Origin: Alphaproteobacteria bacterium
GTDB lineage: Bacteria > Pseudomonadota > Alphaproteobacteria > RF32 > CAG-239
Direction: 5' to 3'
DNA: 33,305 bases
NCBI GenBank assembly: GCA_017452885.1
Contig: JAFTLF010000092.1
Location: 1 to 33,305 of the forward strand
The translations under genes and the position numbers were made by a program. The notes below the pieces were generated by a model. It was not told the DNA's origin. It saw nothing but the letters and a program-made list of their open reading frames with translations, and did no database searches. Positions 1 through 8,302 of this stretch are shown piece after piece (position 1 is the first letter of the stretch; each line of letters opens with the position of its first letter).

Positions 1-41
1 ACTAATTGTTATTATGATTATATTCAATTAAGGAGAAGCTA

Positions 42-1322
42 ATGTTACAAAAATGGCTCAAAGCGATAGAGATTTATGCAGACAAACGAATGCTGACAAT
101 GGTGTTGTTGGGTTTTTCGAGTGGATTTCCCTATCTTTTGGTGTTTGGAACATTTAGTTTGTGGCTTAAGGATGCGGGTGTTTCGTTGGCGGCAATAGGT
201 CTGTTTTCTTTGGCTAAAGCGCCGTATAGTTTTAAGTGGTTGTGGTCGCCAATTGTTGATAGAATACGTTTACCGTTGTTTTGTAAACTGGGTCGTCGTC
301 GCGGTTGGGCATTGTTTGCACAAATTTGGTTGATGGTGGCAATTTGGGGTATGGCGATTACGAATCCGGCACAGAATCCTGTTAATATGGCGATATTTGC
401 TTTTTTGATGGTCGTGGCTTCTGCAACACAAGATATTGTTTTAGACGCGTATCGCATTGAGTCTTTTAATAATCGTGAACAAGGTGCCGGAGTAGCTGTT
501 TTTGTTTTGGGTTATCGTTTAGGTACGTTGTTTTCCGGTGCCGGAGCTTTATTTTTGGCGGCGGTGATGTCGTGGGAAGATGTTTATAAAATTATGTCGC
601 TTGGCGCGGTGGTCGGTATAATAACAATCTTATGTGCAAAAAAGGAGCGTCAGCCGGAAACAGAAGAACGAAAAGAAAAACGCAATTTGTGGGAGCGAGG
701 GATTAATTTTTTGAAGAAATCGGTTATTGCGCCATTGGCTGATTTTATGAAACGTCCGAAATGGTTGGTTATTTTATTATTTATATTTCTTTATCGTATG
801 ACAGATGCGTATATGGCTCCGATGGCTTATCCTTTTTATGATGATATGGGATTTACTAAGATTGAAATAGCTTCAATTATTAAACTTTTCGGGGTTGTGG
901 CAACAATCGCTGGAACATTGGTTGGGGGAGCTTTAGTTAATCGATATGGAATTGTTCGTTCGTTGATGTTTTGTGGAATTCTTCAAGGTCTTACGAACAT
1001 GTCGTTTGTGTGGCAAGCTTATGTTGGGCATGATTTGTCTGTTTTGATGGTAACAATTTCACTTGATAATATTGCATCAGGAATGGGAACCGCTGCATTT
1101 GTTGCTTATTTGTCGTCGCTATGTAATAAGGAGTATACAGCAACTCAATACGCTTTGTTGTCATCTTTTATGAGCTTAGCACGTGATGTTTTTGCTGCAA
1201 CATCCGGTTTTTTGGCAGCGGTAGTTTCGTGGCAAACATTTTTCTGGTTAACTTCTTTTATGGTGCTGCCATCATTGTTGTTACTGATTTATATGGTAAA
1301 GACCAAAGTTATACGAGGTTAA
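42..1322 (+). CDS. ampG: AmpG-like muropeptide permease (MFS/PAT family)
   Basis: Inner-membrane transporter of about 12 hydrophobic segments, 426 residues. The family imports anhydro-muropeptides from the periplasm for peptidoglycan recycling. The N-terminal half carries family hallmarks: GFSSGFPYLLVFG near residue 25, a segment ending in WLWSPIVDR, the LGRRRGW cytoplasmic loop, and DIVLDAYRIE in helix 4, where AmpG proteins have DIVxDAYR. The charged loop near residues 203-220 matches the usual central loop between six-helix halves. The ATG is preceded by AGGAG at 31-35 with good spacing. The stop overlaps the stop of the convergent SDR gene by 4 bp. Family assignment is solid; muropeptide specificity is inferred, as related PAT-family members carry other substrates. 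Confidence 0.85.
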   Translation: MLQKWLKAIEIYADKRMLTMVLLGFSSGFPYLLVFGTFSLWLKDAGVSLAAIGLFSLAKAPYSFKWLWSPIVDRIRLPLFCKLGRRRGWALFAQIWLMVAIWGMAITNPAQNPVNMAIFAFLMVVASATQDIVLDAYRIESFNNREQGAGVAVFVLGYRLGTLFSGAGALFLAAVMSWEDVYKIMSLGAVVGIITILCAKKERQPETEERKEKRNLWERGINFLKKSVIAPLADFMKRPKWLVILLFIFLYRMTDAYMAPMAYPFYDDMGFTKIEIASIIKLFGVVATIAGTLVGGALVNRYGIVRSLMFCGILQGLTNMSFVWQAYVGHDLSVLMVTISLDNIASGMGTAAFVAYLSSLCNKEYTATQYALLSSFMSLARDVFAATSGFLAAVVSWQTFFWLTSFMVLPSLLLLIYMVKTKVIRG

Positions 1323-2077
1323 ACTTTGTAGGGTAGTTTGGAGTAAATAAATTCACTTACTCGTGCCGGTAAAACAGAGCCAAACCACGAGGCTAATCTC
1401 ATGGGCCAAGGAAAGGCAATTAGTCCGACATTTTTTTCAATTCTTTCGGCAATTATTTTTGCAGCCTTAGGTGCTTCCATAAAAAAAGGCATCGGACAAG
1501 TATTTTTGTCGGTGATGCGAGAGCGGATAAAGCCTGGGCAGATGACACTAACATTGATGTTGTAAGGTTTGAGAGCCAGTCGTTGTGCTTCTCCCCAAGC
1601 TTTTACAGCGGCTTTACTGGCGCTGTATGAAGGACAAGTCATTAATCCGTGATAACCGGCTATGGAGCTGGTTATGGCTATTGTTTTGTTGGTGTCTTTG
1701 CGTTGTTTAAATAATTCAACAGCAGGAAGCACTGTATTGAGAACGCCGAATAAATTGATATTAAAAGTGTTGTAAATGTTTTCATCTGTTTCTTGCAACG
1801 TTGCAACACCGGCATTAGCAAAAACAAGATTTAGAGGTGCTGTTTTTTCGCATTTTTCAATCCATAATTTTACCGCTTCGCGATCAGTAACATCAAGAAT
1901 CTGAGTGTAGACTCGGGTTTGATATTTGCGACATTCGGCGGCAACCGCATCAAGGCGTTCGACATTGCGTCCGCAAAGGAATAAATTTTGTACTCCGTGG
2001 GAGGCGTAATGTATAGCTAAAGCTTCACCAATGCCGCTAGAAGCACCTGTAATTAAAATATTTTGGAAATATTGCAT
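1319..2077 (-). CDS. Short-chain dehydrogenase/reductase (SDR), substrate unknown
   Basis: Classical SDR of 252 residues, predicted cytosolic NAD(P)-dependent oxidoreductase. The cofactor glycine motif TGASSGIG is at residues 10-17, NAG at 88-90, catalytic Ser near 137-138, and the YxxxK pair at Tyr151 and Lys155. A PGFIRS segment follows, as in the family. Arg37 and Asn38 after the second strand favour NADP(H) (inference). The C-terminus ends in an amphipathic stretch after PWPMRLASWFG, a layout seen in envelope-associated SDRs. GGAG lies 7 nt before the ATG. It is convergent with and overlaps the ampG-like gene by 4 bp. Substrate and pathway cannot be read from the sequence. Confidence 0.85.
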   Translation of the reverse strand: MQYFQNILITGASSGIGEALAIHYASHGVQNLFLCGRNVERLDAVAAECRKYQTRVYTQILDVTDREAVKLWIEKCEKTAPLNLVFANAGVATLQETDENIYNTFNINLFGVLNTVLPAVELFKQRKDTNKTIAITSSIAGYHGLMTCPSYSASKAAVKAWGEAQRLALKPYNINVSVICPGFIRSRITDKNTCPMPFFMEAPKAAKIIAERIEKNVGLIAFPWPMRLASWFGSVLPARVSEFIYSKLPYKV

Positions 2078-2175
2078 TTATTGACTCCGGTGGTAAAATC
2101 TTGTTAAGTATTTATGTAATATGATGTGTTGAGTATAAACATCAATGCGTGATTTGCAAGGAAGGATTTGAATCT

Positions 2176-2838
2176 ATGAATGAAATTATCAATAGATTAA
2201 AAAAAGTTCGTAAAGGAGCAATGTTTATTATTGAAGCACCTTCAGGAACCGGTAAGGGAACGGTTGCCAAAAGAATTCTTGCCGAAGATAGCAATATTAA
2301 GTGGTCTGTTTCTGTGACAACTCGCGCTCCTCGTCCGGGAGAGGTTGATGGTGTTGATTATTATTTTGTAACGGATGAGCAATATGATGAGTTTTTGAAG
2401 CAAGATGCTTTTTATGAATATGTTGACTCACAGTATGGCGCTCGCTATGGAACTTTACGTTCTGAGGTTGATAGTTTTATTAATGTCGGACAGGATGTAT
2501 TGTTTGATATGGATTGGGCGGGATGTCGTCAGATGCGTGAAAAAGCCGGTGATGATGTGGTGACAATTTATTTGTTGCCTCCTTCAATAAAAGAATTGCG
2601 GAACAGGTTAATTAATCGAGGAACGGATTCTCCAGAAGTTATTGAAAAGCGTATGGGAATTATTCTTGACAAGATTAGTCATTGGAATGAGTTTGACTAT
2701 GTTATTGTCAATGTGGATTTGGATGAAACGGTTAAGAAAATTCAAAAAATCATATCAGGCGAACGAATGAAAAGAGTTCGGCAAATCGGTATGAAAGGAT
2801 TTGTTAAAGAACTAATCAAAGAGGTTAATAATTCTTAA
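2176..2838 (+). CDS. gmk: Guanylate kinase
   Basis: Phosphorylates GMP to GDP with ATP; essential nucleotide enzyme, 220 residues (family about 205-215). The P-loop APSGTGKGT is at residues 21-29; the commoner form is GPSGAGKG/ST. The family signature SVTTRAPRPGEVDGVDYYFV follows, then the YGT element and DMDWAGCRQMR, matching the usual DIDWQGA region. An in-frame GTG at 2149 would add nine residues, but AGGAAGGA at 2159-2166 sits 9 nt before the ATG at 2176, so the shorter start is chosen. The 3' end overlaps the convergent Sel1-repeat gene by 14 bp. Function is confident. Confidence 0.95.
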   Translation: MNEIINRLKKVRKGAMFIIEAPSGTGKGTVAKRILAEDSNIKWSVSVTTRAPRPGEVDGVDYYFVTDEQYDEFLKQDAFYEYVDSQYGARYGTLRSEVDSFINVGQDVLFDMDWAGCRQMREKAGDDVVTIYLLPPSIKELRNRLINRGTDSPEVIEKRMGIILDKISHWNEFDYVIVNVDLDETVKKIQKIISGERMKRVRQIGMKGFVKELIKEVNNS

Positions 2839-3394
2839 TTTTTTTGCGTTGTCTGTCATTCATTGCTTTGTAAACCAAAAGGGCATTCTCTTTGGCCTGG
2901 GGAACGTTTAGCATTGCGGCTTTGCGGTATAGCTTGTAAGCTTCAACATAATCAATCTGAACGCCAACGCCTTTAGTGTACATCCAAGCGAGTATTTCTA
3001 TAGCTTTAGGATCATTTAAGTGAAGGCGATGGTGTATCTCATCTAACTCAACTGGAGTGATATGATTTTGTTTTATTGCTTTAAGAGTCTGTTCCCATTT
3101 TAATTGTTTGGCTTTTTTAGCGGCTTCTTTTTCCGGAAAGTGATTAACCAGATTGACGCTTTTTTCGTTTGTTTTTGATGCCGTTTTTATTTCAAGCGGA
3201 GCTACCTCGGATGTTGAAGATGCTATACCGAGAATATCCGGCGTTTTGCGGTTTTTTACAAATAAGGGTAGGTACCCCTGATTGTCCGAACGCATAATGT
3301 CACGGTAAAGATCATCCAAGCTGGATGCTTGTGTTAAATTGCTCCATAATAGCAGAGGTAATATGTATAAAATAGCTATCAGTTGTTTTTTCAT
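2825..3394 (-). CDS. Exported Sel1-repeat (TPR-like) protein
   Basis: 189 residues. It starts with a clear signal peptide (MKKQ, a hydrophobic run to about residue 20, then TQASS), so the product is probably periplasmic. Residues about 130-180 hold one recognisable Sel1-like repeat (AxxILAWMYTKGVGVQxDYVEAYKLYRKAA), the 36-residue helical hairpin used for protein binding. The middle is charged and low in recognisable structure. No catalytic motif is visible. The start ATG lacks a strong Shine-Dalgarno site. The gene is convergent with gmk and overlaps it by 14 bp; its upstream side is the cysK promoter region. Specific role unknown; Sel1 proteins often scaffold envelope processes. Confidence 0.7.
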   Translation of the reverse strand: MKKQLIAILYILPLLLWSNLTQASSLDDLYRDIMRSDNQGYLPLFVKNRKTPDILGIASSTSEVAPLEIKTASKTNEKSVNLVNHFPEKEAAKKAKQLKWEQTLKAIKQNHITPVELDEIHHRLHLNDPKAIEILAWMYTKGVGVQIDYVEAYKLYRKAAMLNVPQAKENALLVYKAMNDRQRKKIKNY

Positions 3395-3417
3395 TGTTCT
3401 ATCAAAATATTAAACCG

Positions 3418-3446
3418 TTGTAATTATAACAAAATACTGGTATATA
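3418..3446 (+). promoter_or_regulatory. Candidate sigma70-type promoter for cysK
   Basis: TTGTAA at 3418-3423 and TATATA at 3441-3446 are separated by 17 bp, with the cysK start 46 bp further on. The hexamers are near consensus and the spacing is ideal. No other gene lies between, so cysK is probably the first gene of its transcript. Confidence 0.6.
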
Positions 3447-3491
3447 GGTCTAGATGTTTTTCTGGTTATAAACATGTTAAGAGGAAAATAT

Positions 3492-4415
3492 ATGAAAAAG
3501 ATTTATAATTCGATTGCCGAGATGGTGGGAAAAACTCCGTTGCTAAGATTAAATAATCTAATGAAAAAATACCATGTCGGTGCAGAAATTTTAGCTAAGT
3601 GCGAATTTTATAATCCTTTGTTTTCCGTTAAGGATAGAGCAGCGTTGAACATGGTTGAAGTTTTGGAAAGACAGGGAAAAGTTAGTTCGGATACAATTTT
3701 TGTGGAAGCAACCAGCGGTAATACGGGTATTGCATTGGCTGCGATTTGTGCGCAACGAGGATATAAACTTGTTATTACTATGCCGGAAAATATGAGTCGA
3801 GAGCGTATTTTGCTGATGCGACATTTGGGGGCTGAAGTTATTTTAACCCCAAAAGAGGATGGTATGAAAGGGGCGTTAGCAAAAGCAGATTTGCTTCGGG
3901 AAAAGAATCCTAATGTGATTATTTTTGATCAGTTTTGCAATGATGCGAATGTTGATGCGCATCGGTTTGGTACAAGTGTTGAGATTTTGGAAGATACCGG
4001 TGGCGAAGTTGATGTTCTTGTGGCAGGAGTTGGTACATCCGGCACATTGACAGGTATTGCATCCACACTTAAGACATCGAATCCTGATTTGTATGTTGTG
4101 GCTGTTGAGCCTAAAGATAGTGCGGTGTTGAACGGTCATCAATCAGGGTTGCATGATATTTCGGGAATTGGAGCCGGTTTTGTGCCTCCATTATACAATA
4201 AATCTTTAGTTGATGAGGTTTTTGATGTTAAGAATGAGCAAGCTTTGAATACAACTAAAGAGACGGCTCAAATAGAAGGTTTGCCGGTGGGAATATCAGC
4301 AGGGGCATCTATTTATGCGGCGATTCAAATTGCTAAACGTTCCGAATTTGCGGGGAAGCAGATCGTGGTTATTTTGCCTGATGCAATTGAGCGGTATTTG
4401 TCAAAACTCGGATAA
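3492..4415 (+). CDS. cysK: Cysteine synthase (O-acetylserine sulfhydrylase), PLP-dependent
   Basis: Makes cysteine from O-acetylserine and sulfide; 307 residues, usual family size. PLP Schiff-base lysine is Lys47 in NPLFSVKDRA. The substrate loop TSGNTG is at residues 74-79; the phosphate-binding loop reads GVGTSGTLTG, and the C-terminal GISAGAS and LPDAIERYLS match the family, although the usual GERYLS is here IERYLS. An in-frame ATG at 3474 adds six residues, but AAGAGGA at 3479-3485 lies 6 nt before the ATG at 3492, which is preferred. It stands alone behind its own promoter, with no cysE beside it. CysK and CysM are hard to separate by eye; CysK-type is favoured. Confidence 0.9.
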   Translation: MKKIYNSIAEMVGKTPLLRLNNLMKKYHVGAEILAKCEFYNPLFSVKDRAALNMVEVLERQGKVSSDTIFVEATSGNTGIALAAICAQRGYKLVITMPENMSRERILLMRHLGAEVILTPKEDGMKGALAKADLLREKNPNVIIFDQFCNDANVDAHRFGTSVEILEDTGGEVDVLVAGVGTSGTLTGIASTLKTSNPDLYVVAVEPKDSAVLNGHQSGLHDISGIGAGFVPPLYNKSLVDEVFDVKNEQALNTTKETAQIEGLPVGISAGASIYAAIQIAKRSEFAGKQIVVILPDAIERYLSKLG

Positions 4416-4496
4416 CAGAACAGATTTTTAGCTTGCTTAAATCATCTTTTGTGAATATCTTTGGATGGTGAGAGATAATAATATAAGATTTGTGAA

Positions 4497-5603
4497 ATGA
4501 AACCGACTTCGATTTTGGGGCGTTATTTAACTCGCCAGATTTTATTTAATTTTTTTGCCGTGCTTTTTATGGTTGTAAGTGTGGTTATGCTGTTTGAGGT
4601 GGTGGAATTGTTGCGTCGCACTTCCGACCGGCCGGAAGTGGGTTTTGTTTTGGTAATGAAGCTTGCGCTTACTAAGCTACCAAAAACAATTGAGATGGTT
4701 TTTCCTTTTGTGGTTATGATTGCAGCAATGGTAACATTTTGGAAGCTCAGCAAAAGTAATGAGTTTGTGATTATGCGCGCGGCCGGAGTTTCTATATGGG
4801 GATTTTTACTGCCGGTTTTAGTTGCGGTTTTTGTGATTGGTGTGGCTAATGTTACACTGATTAATCCTATTTCAGCGCGAATGTATGATATGTATGAAAC
4901 TCTGAATTATCGTATGAAGACTAAAAATCCCAATGCGGTATTATTTTCTGATCAAGGGTTGTGGATACGGGAAGCAATTGACGATAATAATGTTATGGTT
5001 TTGCAAGCAAAATCTTTGCGTCAGGAAAAAGAAGAGCTTTTGTTGCGAGGAGTGACGATTATTGAAATGGATCGTCGTTCTCAACCGCGCCGACGAATAG
5101 AGGCCTTTGCCGGTGTCTTGCATGAAGGGCAATTTGAGCTGAAAGATGTTCATGTTTTTAAAGCAGGATATCCGACAGAATCTAATAATAGTATGTCTTA
5201 TTATACATCGCTTGATAGTGATCGAATTAAAGAAAATTTTGTGGAGCCGGAGGCTATATCTTTTTGGGCGCTTCCTTCTATTATAGATTTTTATGAACAT
5301 TCAGGTTTTTCCGCTCAAAGACATCGTTTGCGTTATTATTCATTGTTGATTTCACCTTTGTTGCTTTGTGCTATGGTTCTGGTTGCGGCTGTTTTTGCAT
5401 TACGCCCAAATAACCGTCGTGGAGGGGTCATGTATTTGATTGTTGGAGGTATTACGACAGGTTTTTTGGTCTATTTTATGACGCAATTGGTTTATGCTTT
5501 TGGTATTAATGGTTTTGTTCCTATTTTTCTTGCCGTTTCAACACCATTTTTGATTACGACATTAATCAGTGTGTCTTTGTTGTTGCATTTGGAAGATGGG
5601 TAA
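4497..5603 (+). CDS. lptG: LPS export ABC transporter permease LptG (YjgP/YjgQ family)
   Basis: Inner-membrane subunit of the LptB2FG complex that extracts lipopolysaccharide and passes it along the Lpt bridge; 368 residues. The order is typical: RYLTRQILFNFFAVLFM in helix 1, then VVELLRRTSDRP, two more helices (near 60-85 and 100-120), a periplasmic beta-jellyroll region (about 130-270), and three C-terminal helices (about 280-365). ELLRR after helix 1 is the LptG rather than LptF form. lptF is not adjacent, whereas in many proteobacteria the two are together. There is no strong Shine-Dalgarno site before the ATG. A hairpin at 5610-5658 may end the transcript. Confidence 0.85.
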   Translation: MKPTSILGRYLTRQILFNFFAVLFMVVSVVMLFEVVELLRRTSDRPEVGFVLVMKLALTKLPKTIEMVFPFVVMIAAMVTFWKLSKSNEFVIMRAAGVSIWGFLLPVLVAVFVIGVANVTLINPISARMYDMYETLNYRMKTKNPNAVLFSDQGLWIREAIDDNNVMVLQAKSLRQEKEELLLRGVTIIEMDRRSQPRRRIEAFAGVLHEGQFELKDVHVFKAGYPTESNNSMSYYTSLDSDRIKENFVEPEAISFWALPSIIDFYEHSGFSAQRHRLRYYSLLISPLLLCAMVLVAAVFALRPNNRRGGVMYLIVGGITTGFLVYFMTQLVYAFGINGFVPIFLAVSTPFLITTLISVSLLLHLEDG

Positions 5604-5609
5604 AAATTC

Positions 5610-5658
5610 ATTTGACTGTATAAAATTGCTTTATTTGCATATGCCGGTCAAATTTTTT
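5610..5658 (+). terminator. Candidate terminator after lptG
   Basis: ATTTGAC (5610-5616) pairs perfectly with GTCAAAT (5647-5653), and a run of six T follows (5653-5658). The 30-nt loop holds a smaller ATAAA/TTTAT pairing. It sits directly after the lptG stop. The large loop lowers confidence. TTGACT inside the left arm could also serve as a -35 for rimP, but no good -10 follows. Confidence 0.4.
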
Positions 5659-5732
5659 ATGGAAGTGTAAAAAATGCTGGATTTTTATTTTTTTTATGAT
5701 ATATAGAAAGCATAGTTATGGTTTATTATAGG

Positions 5733-5758
5733 AAGTGGGGCAAAAACCCCGCTTTTTT
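5733..5758 (+). terminator. Attenuator-like hairpin in the rimP-nusA leader
   Basis: AAGTGGGG (5733-5740) pairs with CCCCGCTT (5747-5754) as an 8-bp stem with one G-U pair and a six-base loop, followed by T to 5758. This is the shape of an intrinsic terminator, yet it ends only 3 nt before the AGGAG (5762-5766) of rimP. It therefore either ends upstream transcription or acts as an attenuator in the 5' leader. NusA, encoded next, modulates such hairpins, so feedback is plausible (inference). Confidence 0.6.
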
Positions 5759-5774
5759 GTTAGGAGAATCGATT

Positions 5775-6287
5775 ATGACGGATAAGCATCCGGTGCAGGA
5801 TTTGGTAGAACCGATTATTGAAGACCTTGGTTTTGAGGTTGTACGCATTATGACTATCGGTGCTAAAAATCCAACATTGCAAATTATGATAGAGCGTAAA
5901 GATCGCAAAGATTTGATTGTTGATGATTGTGCAACCGTCAGTCGGGCAATTTCAGCTGTATTGGATGAGAAAGATCCGATTGAGGGTGAGTATTCTCTGG
6001 AGGTCAGCTCTCCAGGGCTTGATCGACCGCTTACAAAATTGGAACATTTTGAACGTTTTTCCGGTTATGAAGCCAAAATTGAAACCAAGAAAGAGGTTGA
6101 GAATCGTAAACGTTTTAAAGGTAAAATCATTAGTGTTGATGAAAATCAGCAGATTGTTTTTGATATGGATGGTGCGGAATATCGTATTCCTTATGAAACC
6201 ATTGGCAAAGCCAAGTTAATTTTAACCGATGAGCTCTTTAATAAATATATGGAGAGCCAGGCGGATGTTGAACTTTTAACTAAATAA
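5775..6287 (+). CDS. rimP: Ribosome maturation factor RimP
   Basis: Needed for maturation of the 30S subunit; 170 residues, usual for alphaproteobacteria. The N-terminal domain has the family patterns VEPIIEDLGFEVVRI, LQIMIER and the signature YSLEVSSPGLDRPL; the C-terminal SH3-like domain follows (GKIISVDENQQIVFDMDG). An in-frame ATG at 5718 would run the protein through the leader hairpin, but AGGAG at 5762-5766 with 8-nt spacing supports 5775. It is the first gene of the rimP-nusA-ylxR-infB transcript and is followed by nusA after 14 nt. Confidence 0.95.
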   Translation: MTDKHPVQDLVEPIIEDLGFEVVRIMTIGAKNPTLQIMIERKDRKDLIVDDCATVSRAISAVLDEKDPIEGEYSLEVSSPGLDRPLTKLEHFERFSGYEAKIETKKEVENRKRFKGKIISVDENQQIVFDMDGAEYRIPYETIGKAKLILTDELFNKYMESQADVELLTK

Positions 6288-6301
6288 TCTTTGAGGAAAA
6301 A

Positions 6302-7819
6302 ATGCAAAATACTGAAAATATGCCCAGACCCGAAATTATTTTGGTTGCTGATACTGTAGCCAGAGAGAAAAATATTGAGAGAGATGATGTTTTGGAAGCA
6401 ATGGAAGTTGCTATTCAAAAAGCGGCTCGTTCAAAATACGGTTTTGAACATGATATTAGAGCTCAAATTGATCGTAAAACGGGTGCTATTGCATTGTCGC
6501 GTTATCGTGAAGTTGTTGAAAATGATGCAGAAATTGAAAATGAGGCTGCACAGCTGAGAATTGATGATGCTCAGGCTTATGAACCCAATATTAAAGTTGG
6601 AGAGTTTATTATTGACCCGTTGCCGCCAATTGATTTTGGACGCATTGCTGCTCAAACAGCTAAGCAGGTTATTATGCAAAAAGTTCGTGATGCTGAACGT
6701 AATAAGCAGTTTGAGGAATATAAAGAGAAAATCGGAACAATTATCAATGGCACGGTTAAGAGAATCGAGTTTGGCAATGTTGTTTTGGATATTGGTAAAA
6801 CCGAAGCAATTTTGCGTCGCGATGAAATTATTCCCAGAGAAAAATTTAAAAACGGTGATCGAATTCGTGCATATGTTTTGGATGTTCGTCGTGAAAATAA
6901 GGGGCCGCAGATTTTCTTATCTCGTACGTGTCCAGAATTTTTGGCAAAATTGTTTACTTCGGAAGTTCCTGAAATTTATGACGGTATTGTAAAAATTGTT
7001 GGTGTTGCTCGTGATCCGGGATCTAAGGCTAAAATTGCCGTTAAGACTGATGATGTTACGGTTGACGCTGTTGGTGCGTGTGTCGGTTTGCGCGGTATCC
7101 GAGTTCAGGCTGTTGTGACCGAATTGCAAGGTGAAAAAATTGACATTGTTCCCTATTCTGAAGATAAGGCTCAGTATATTGTCAGCGCTTTGTCACCCGC
7201 AGAAGTTAGCAAAGTGGTTATTGATGAAGAAAATAATCGTATTGAAGCTGTTGTACCGCAGGAGCAATTCTCTATTGCTATCGGTCGTCGCGGTCAGAAT
7301 GTTAAATTGGCTTCTCAGTTGTTGGGATGTGATATTGATGTTTTGACAGAAGAGCAGGAACAAGAACGTCGTTCAAATGAAAACAAAGTCCGTTCTCAGC
7401 GCTTTATGGAAGCCTTGGATGTTGATGAAATGATTGCTCATTTGTTGATTGCGGAAGGTTTCTCTAATGTTGATGAGATTGCCATGGTAGATCTTGGTGA
7501 ATTGGCGGAAATTGAAGGCTTTGATGAAGATGTGGCTAAAGAATTGCAGTCACGTGCCAAAGAGTATGTTGAAAAACGCAATGCCGAATTTGCTCAGAAA
7601 AGCAAATCGTTGGGTATTGATGAAAAACTTCAGGAAATTGAAGGGCTTGATCGTGATATGATATTGGCTTTGGCTTCTCAGGTTATCAAAACAGTTGATG
7701 ATTTGGCGGATTTGGCTACAGATGAGCTGATTGAGATGCTTGGCGAAGATGTTGTTTCTGTTCAAGAGGCTAATAAAATTATTATGGCTGCTCGTCAGCA
7801 CTGGTTTGAGGAAAACTAA
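6302..7819 (+). CDS. nusA: Transcription termination/antitermination factor NusA
   Basis: Binds RNA polymerase and nascent RNA, tuning pausing, termination and antitermination; 505 residues. Domains in order: N-terminal polymerase-binding domain (about 1-130), S1 domain (about 140-205, INGTVKRIEFGNVVLDIG), KH1 (about 235-290, with GACVGLRGIRVQ), KH2 (about 310-355, with IGRRGQNVKLASQL), then two acidic helix-hairpin-helix repeats (about 370-425 and 450-505). The two C-terminal repeats match the proteobacterial long form. Shine-Dalgarno GAGGAAA precedes the ATG. It lies 14 nt after rimP, in the conserved operon. Confidence 0.97.
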   Translation: MQNTENMPRPEIILVADTVAREKNIERDDVLEAMEVAIQKAARSKYGFEHDIRAQIDRKTGAIALSRYREVVENDAEIENEAAQLRIDDAQAYEPNIKVGEFIIDPLPPIDFGRIAAQTAKQVIMQKVRDAERNKQFEEYKEKIGTIINGTVKRIEFGNVVLDIGKTEAILRRDEIIPREKFKNGDRIRAYVLDVRRENKGPQIFLSRTCPEFLAKLFTSEVPEIYDGIVKIVGVARDPGSKAKIAVKTDDVTVDAVGACVGLRGIRVQAVVTELQGEKIDIVPYSEDKAQYIVSALSPAEVSKVVIDEENNRIEAVVPQEQFSIAIGRRGQNVKLASQLLGCDIDVLTEEQEQERRSNENKVRSQRFMEALDVDEMIAHLLIAEGFSNVDEIAMVDLGELAEIEGFDEDVAKELQSRAKEYVEKRNAEFAQKSKSLGIDEKLQEIEGLDRDMILALASQVIKTVDDLADLATDELIEMLGEDVVSVQEANKIIMAARQHWFEEN

Positions 7820-7833
7820 TTTTATAGGTGTTT

Positions 7834-7895
7834 GGAGTGGTTTGGGAAGCGATAAATTTTAGTGTATAGGAATTTTGAGCTAAACGAGCCACTCT
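7834..7895 (+). other. Imperfect hairpin between nusA and ylxR
   Basis: GAGTGG (7835-7840) pairs with CCACTC (7889-7894), extended by TTT/AAA across a bulge and by an inner AAATT (7854-7858)/AATTT (7871-7875). It has no T-run, so it is not an intrinsic terminator. It fills the only sizeable gap in the operon and could be a processing or stability element. Confidence 0.3.
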
Positions 7896-7936
7896 GAATA
7901 TCTTTTCAAAATTGTTTTCAAAGTAGGGAATGTTGA

Positions 7937-8287
7937 ATGAAAAAAACAGATACCACTCGCAAATGTATTGTTACCGGAAATATCCTTGAAAAGGAGAAGT
8001 TTTTGAGTTTTTGCGTGGGGCCGGATAATGAGATTATTCCTGATTTTAAGAAAAAACTTTCGGGTAAAGGGGTTTATGTTTCTAATTCAAAATTATTGTT
8101 AGCAAAAGCTGTTGAAACCAATGTGTTTGCCAAAGCTCTGAAGAAGAGAGTTAGACCTGCGGTTGCTTTGACCGAAATGGTGGAAAATATTTTACGTCAT
8201 AATGCGTTGGGGGCGGTGTCTTTATCGCGTAAAGCAGGAAATTTTGTTTGCGGATTAGATAAAGTTTTGGAGGCTATAAAAAAATGA
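7937..8287 (+). CDS. ylxR: YlxR/RnpM-type RNA-binding protein, cut by an in-frame TGA within its L7Ae-like domain
   Basis: 116 residues before TGA at 8285-8287. Residues about 5-75 are the YlxR (DUF448) domain: RKCIVTG, then FCVGPDNEIIPDFKKKLSGKGVYVS. Residues about 90-116 begin an L7Ae/L30e-like domain (LSRKAGNFVCGLDKVLEAIKK). In alphaproteobacteria these two domains are normally one protein of about 200 residues. The remainder lies downstream in the same reading frame (8288-8509), so only the single TGA separates the halves. The TGA is where the family usually has Gly (xxGxVxxxxxAxDA), consistent with a GGA to TGA change. Between nusA and infB, as expected. It may be a nonsense mutation, readthrough or a sequence error. 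Confidence 0.85.
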   Translation: MKKTDTTRKCIVTGNILEKEKFLSFCVGPDNEIIPDFKKKLSGKGVYVSNSKLLLAKAVETNVFAKALKKRVRPAVALTEMVENILRHNALGAVSLSRKAGNFVCGLDKVLEAIKK

Positions 8288-8302
8288 AAAGTTGCCTTTG
8301 TT

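Noticed and set aside
5604-5774. Initiator tRNA gene upstream of rimP, as in enterobacteria
   Set aside because: No cloverleaf or CCA end can be found in the 171-bp gap.
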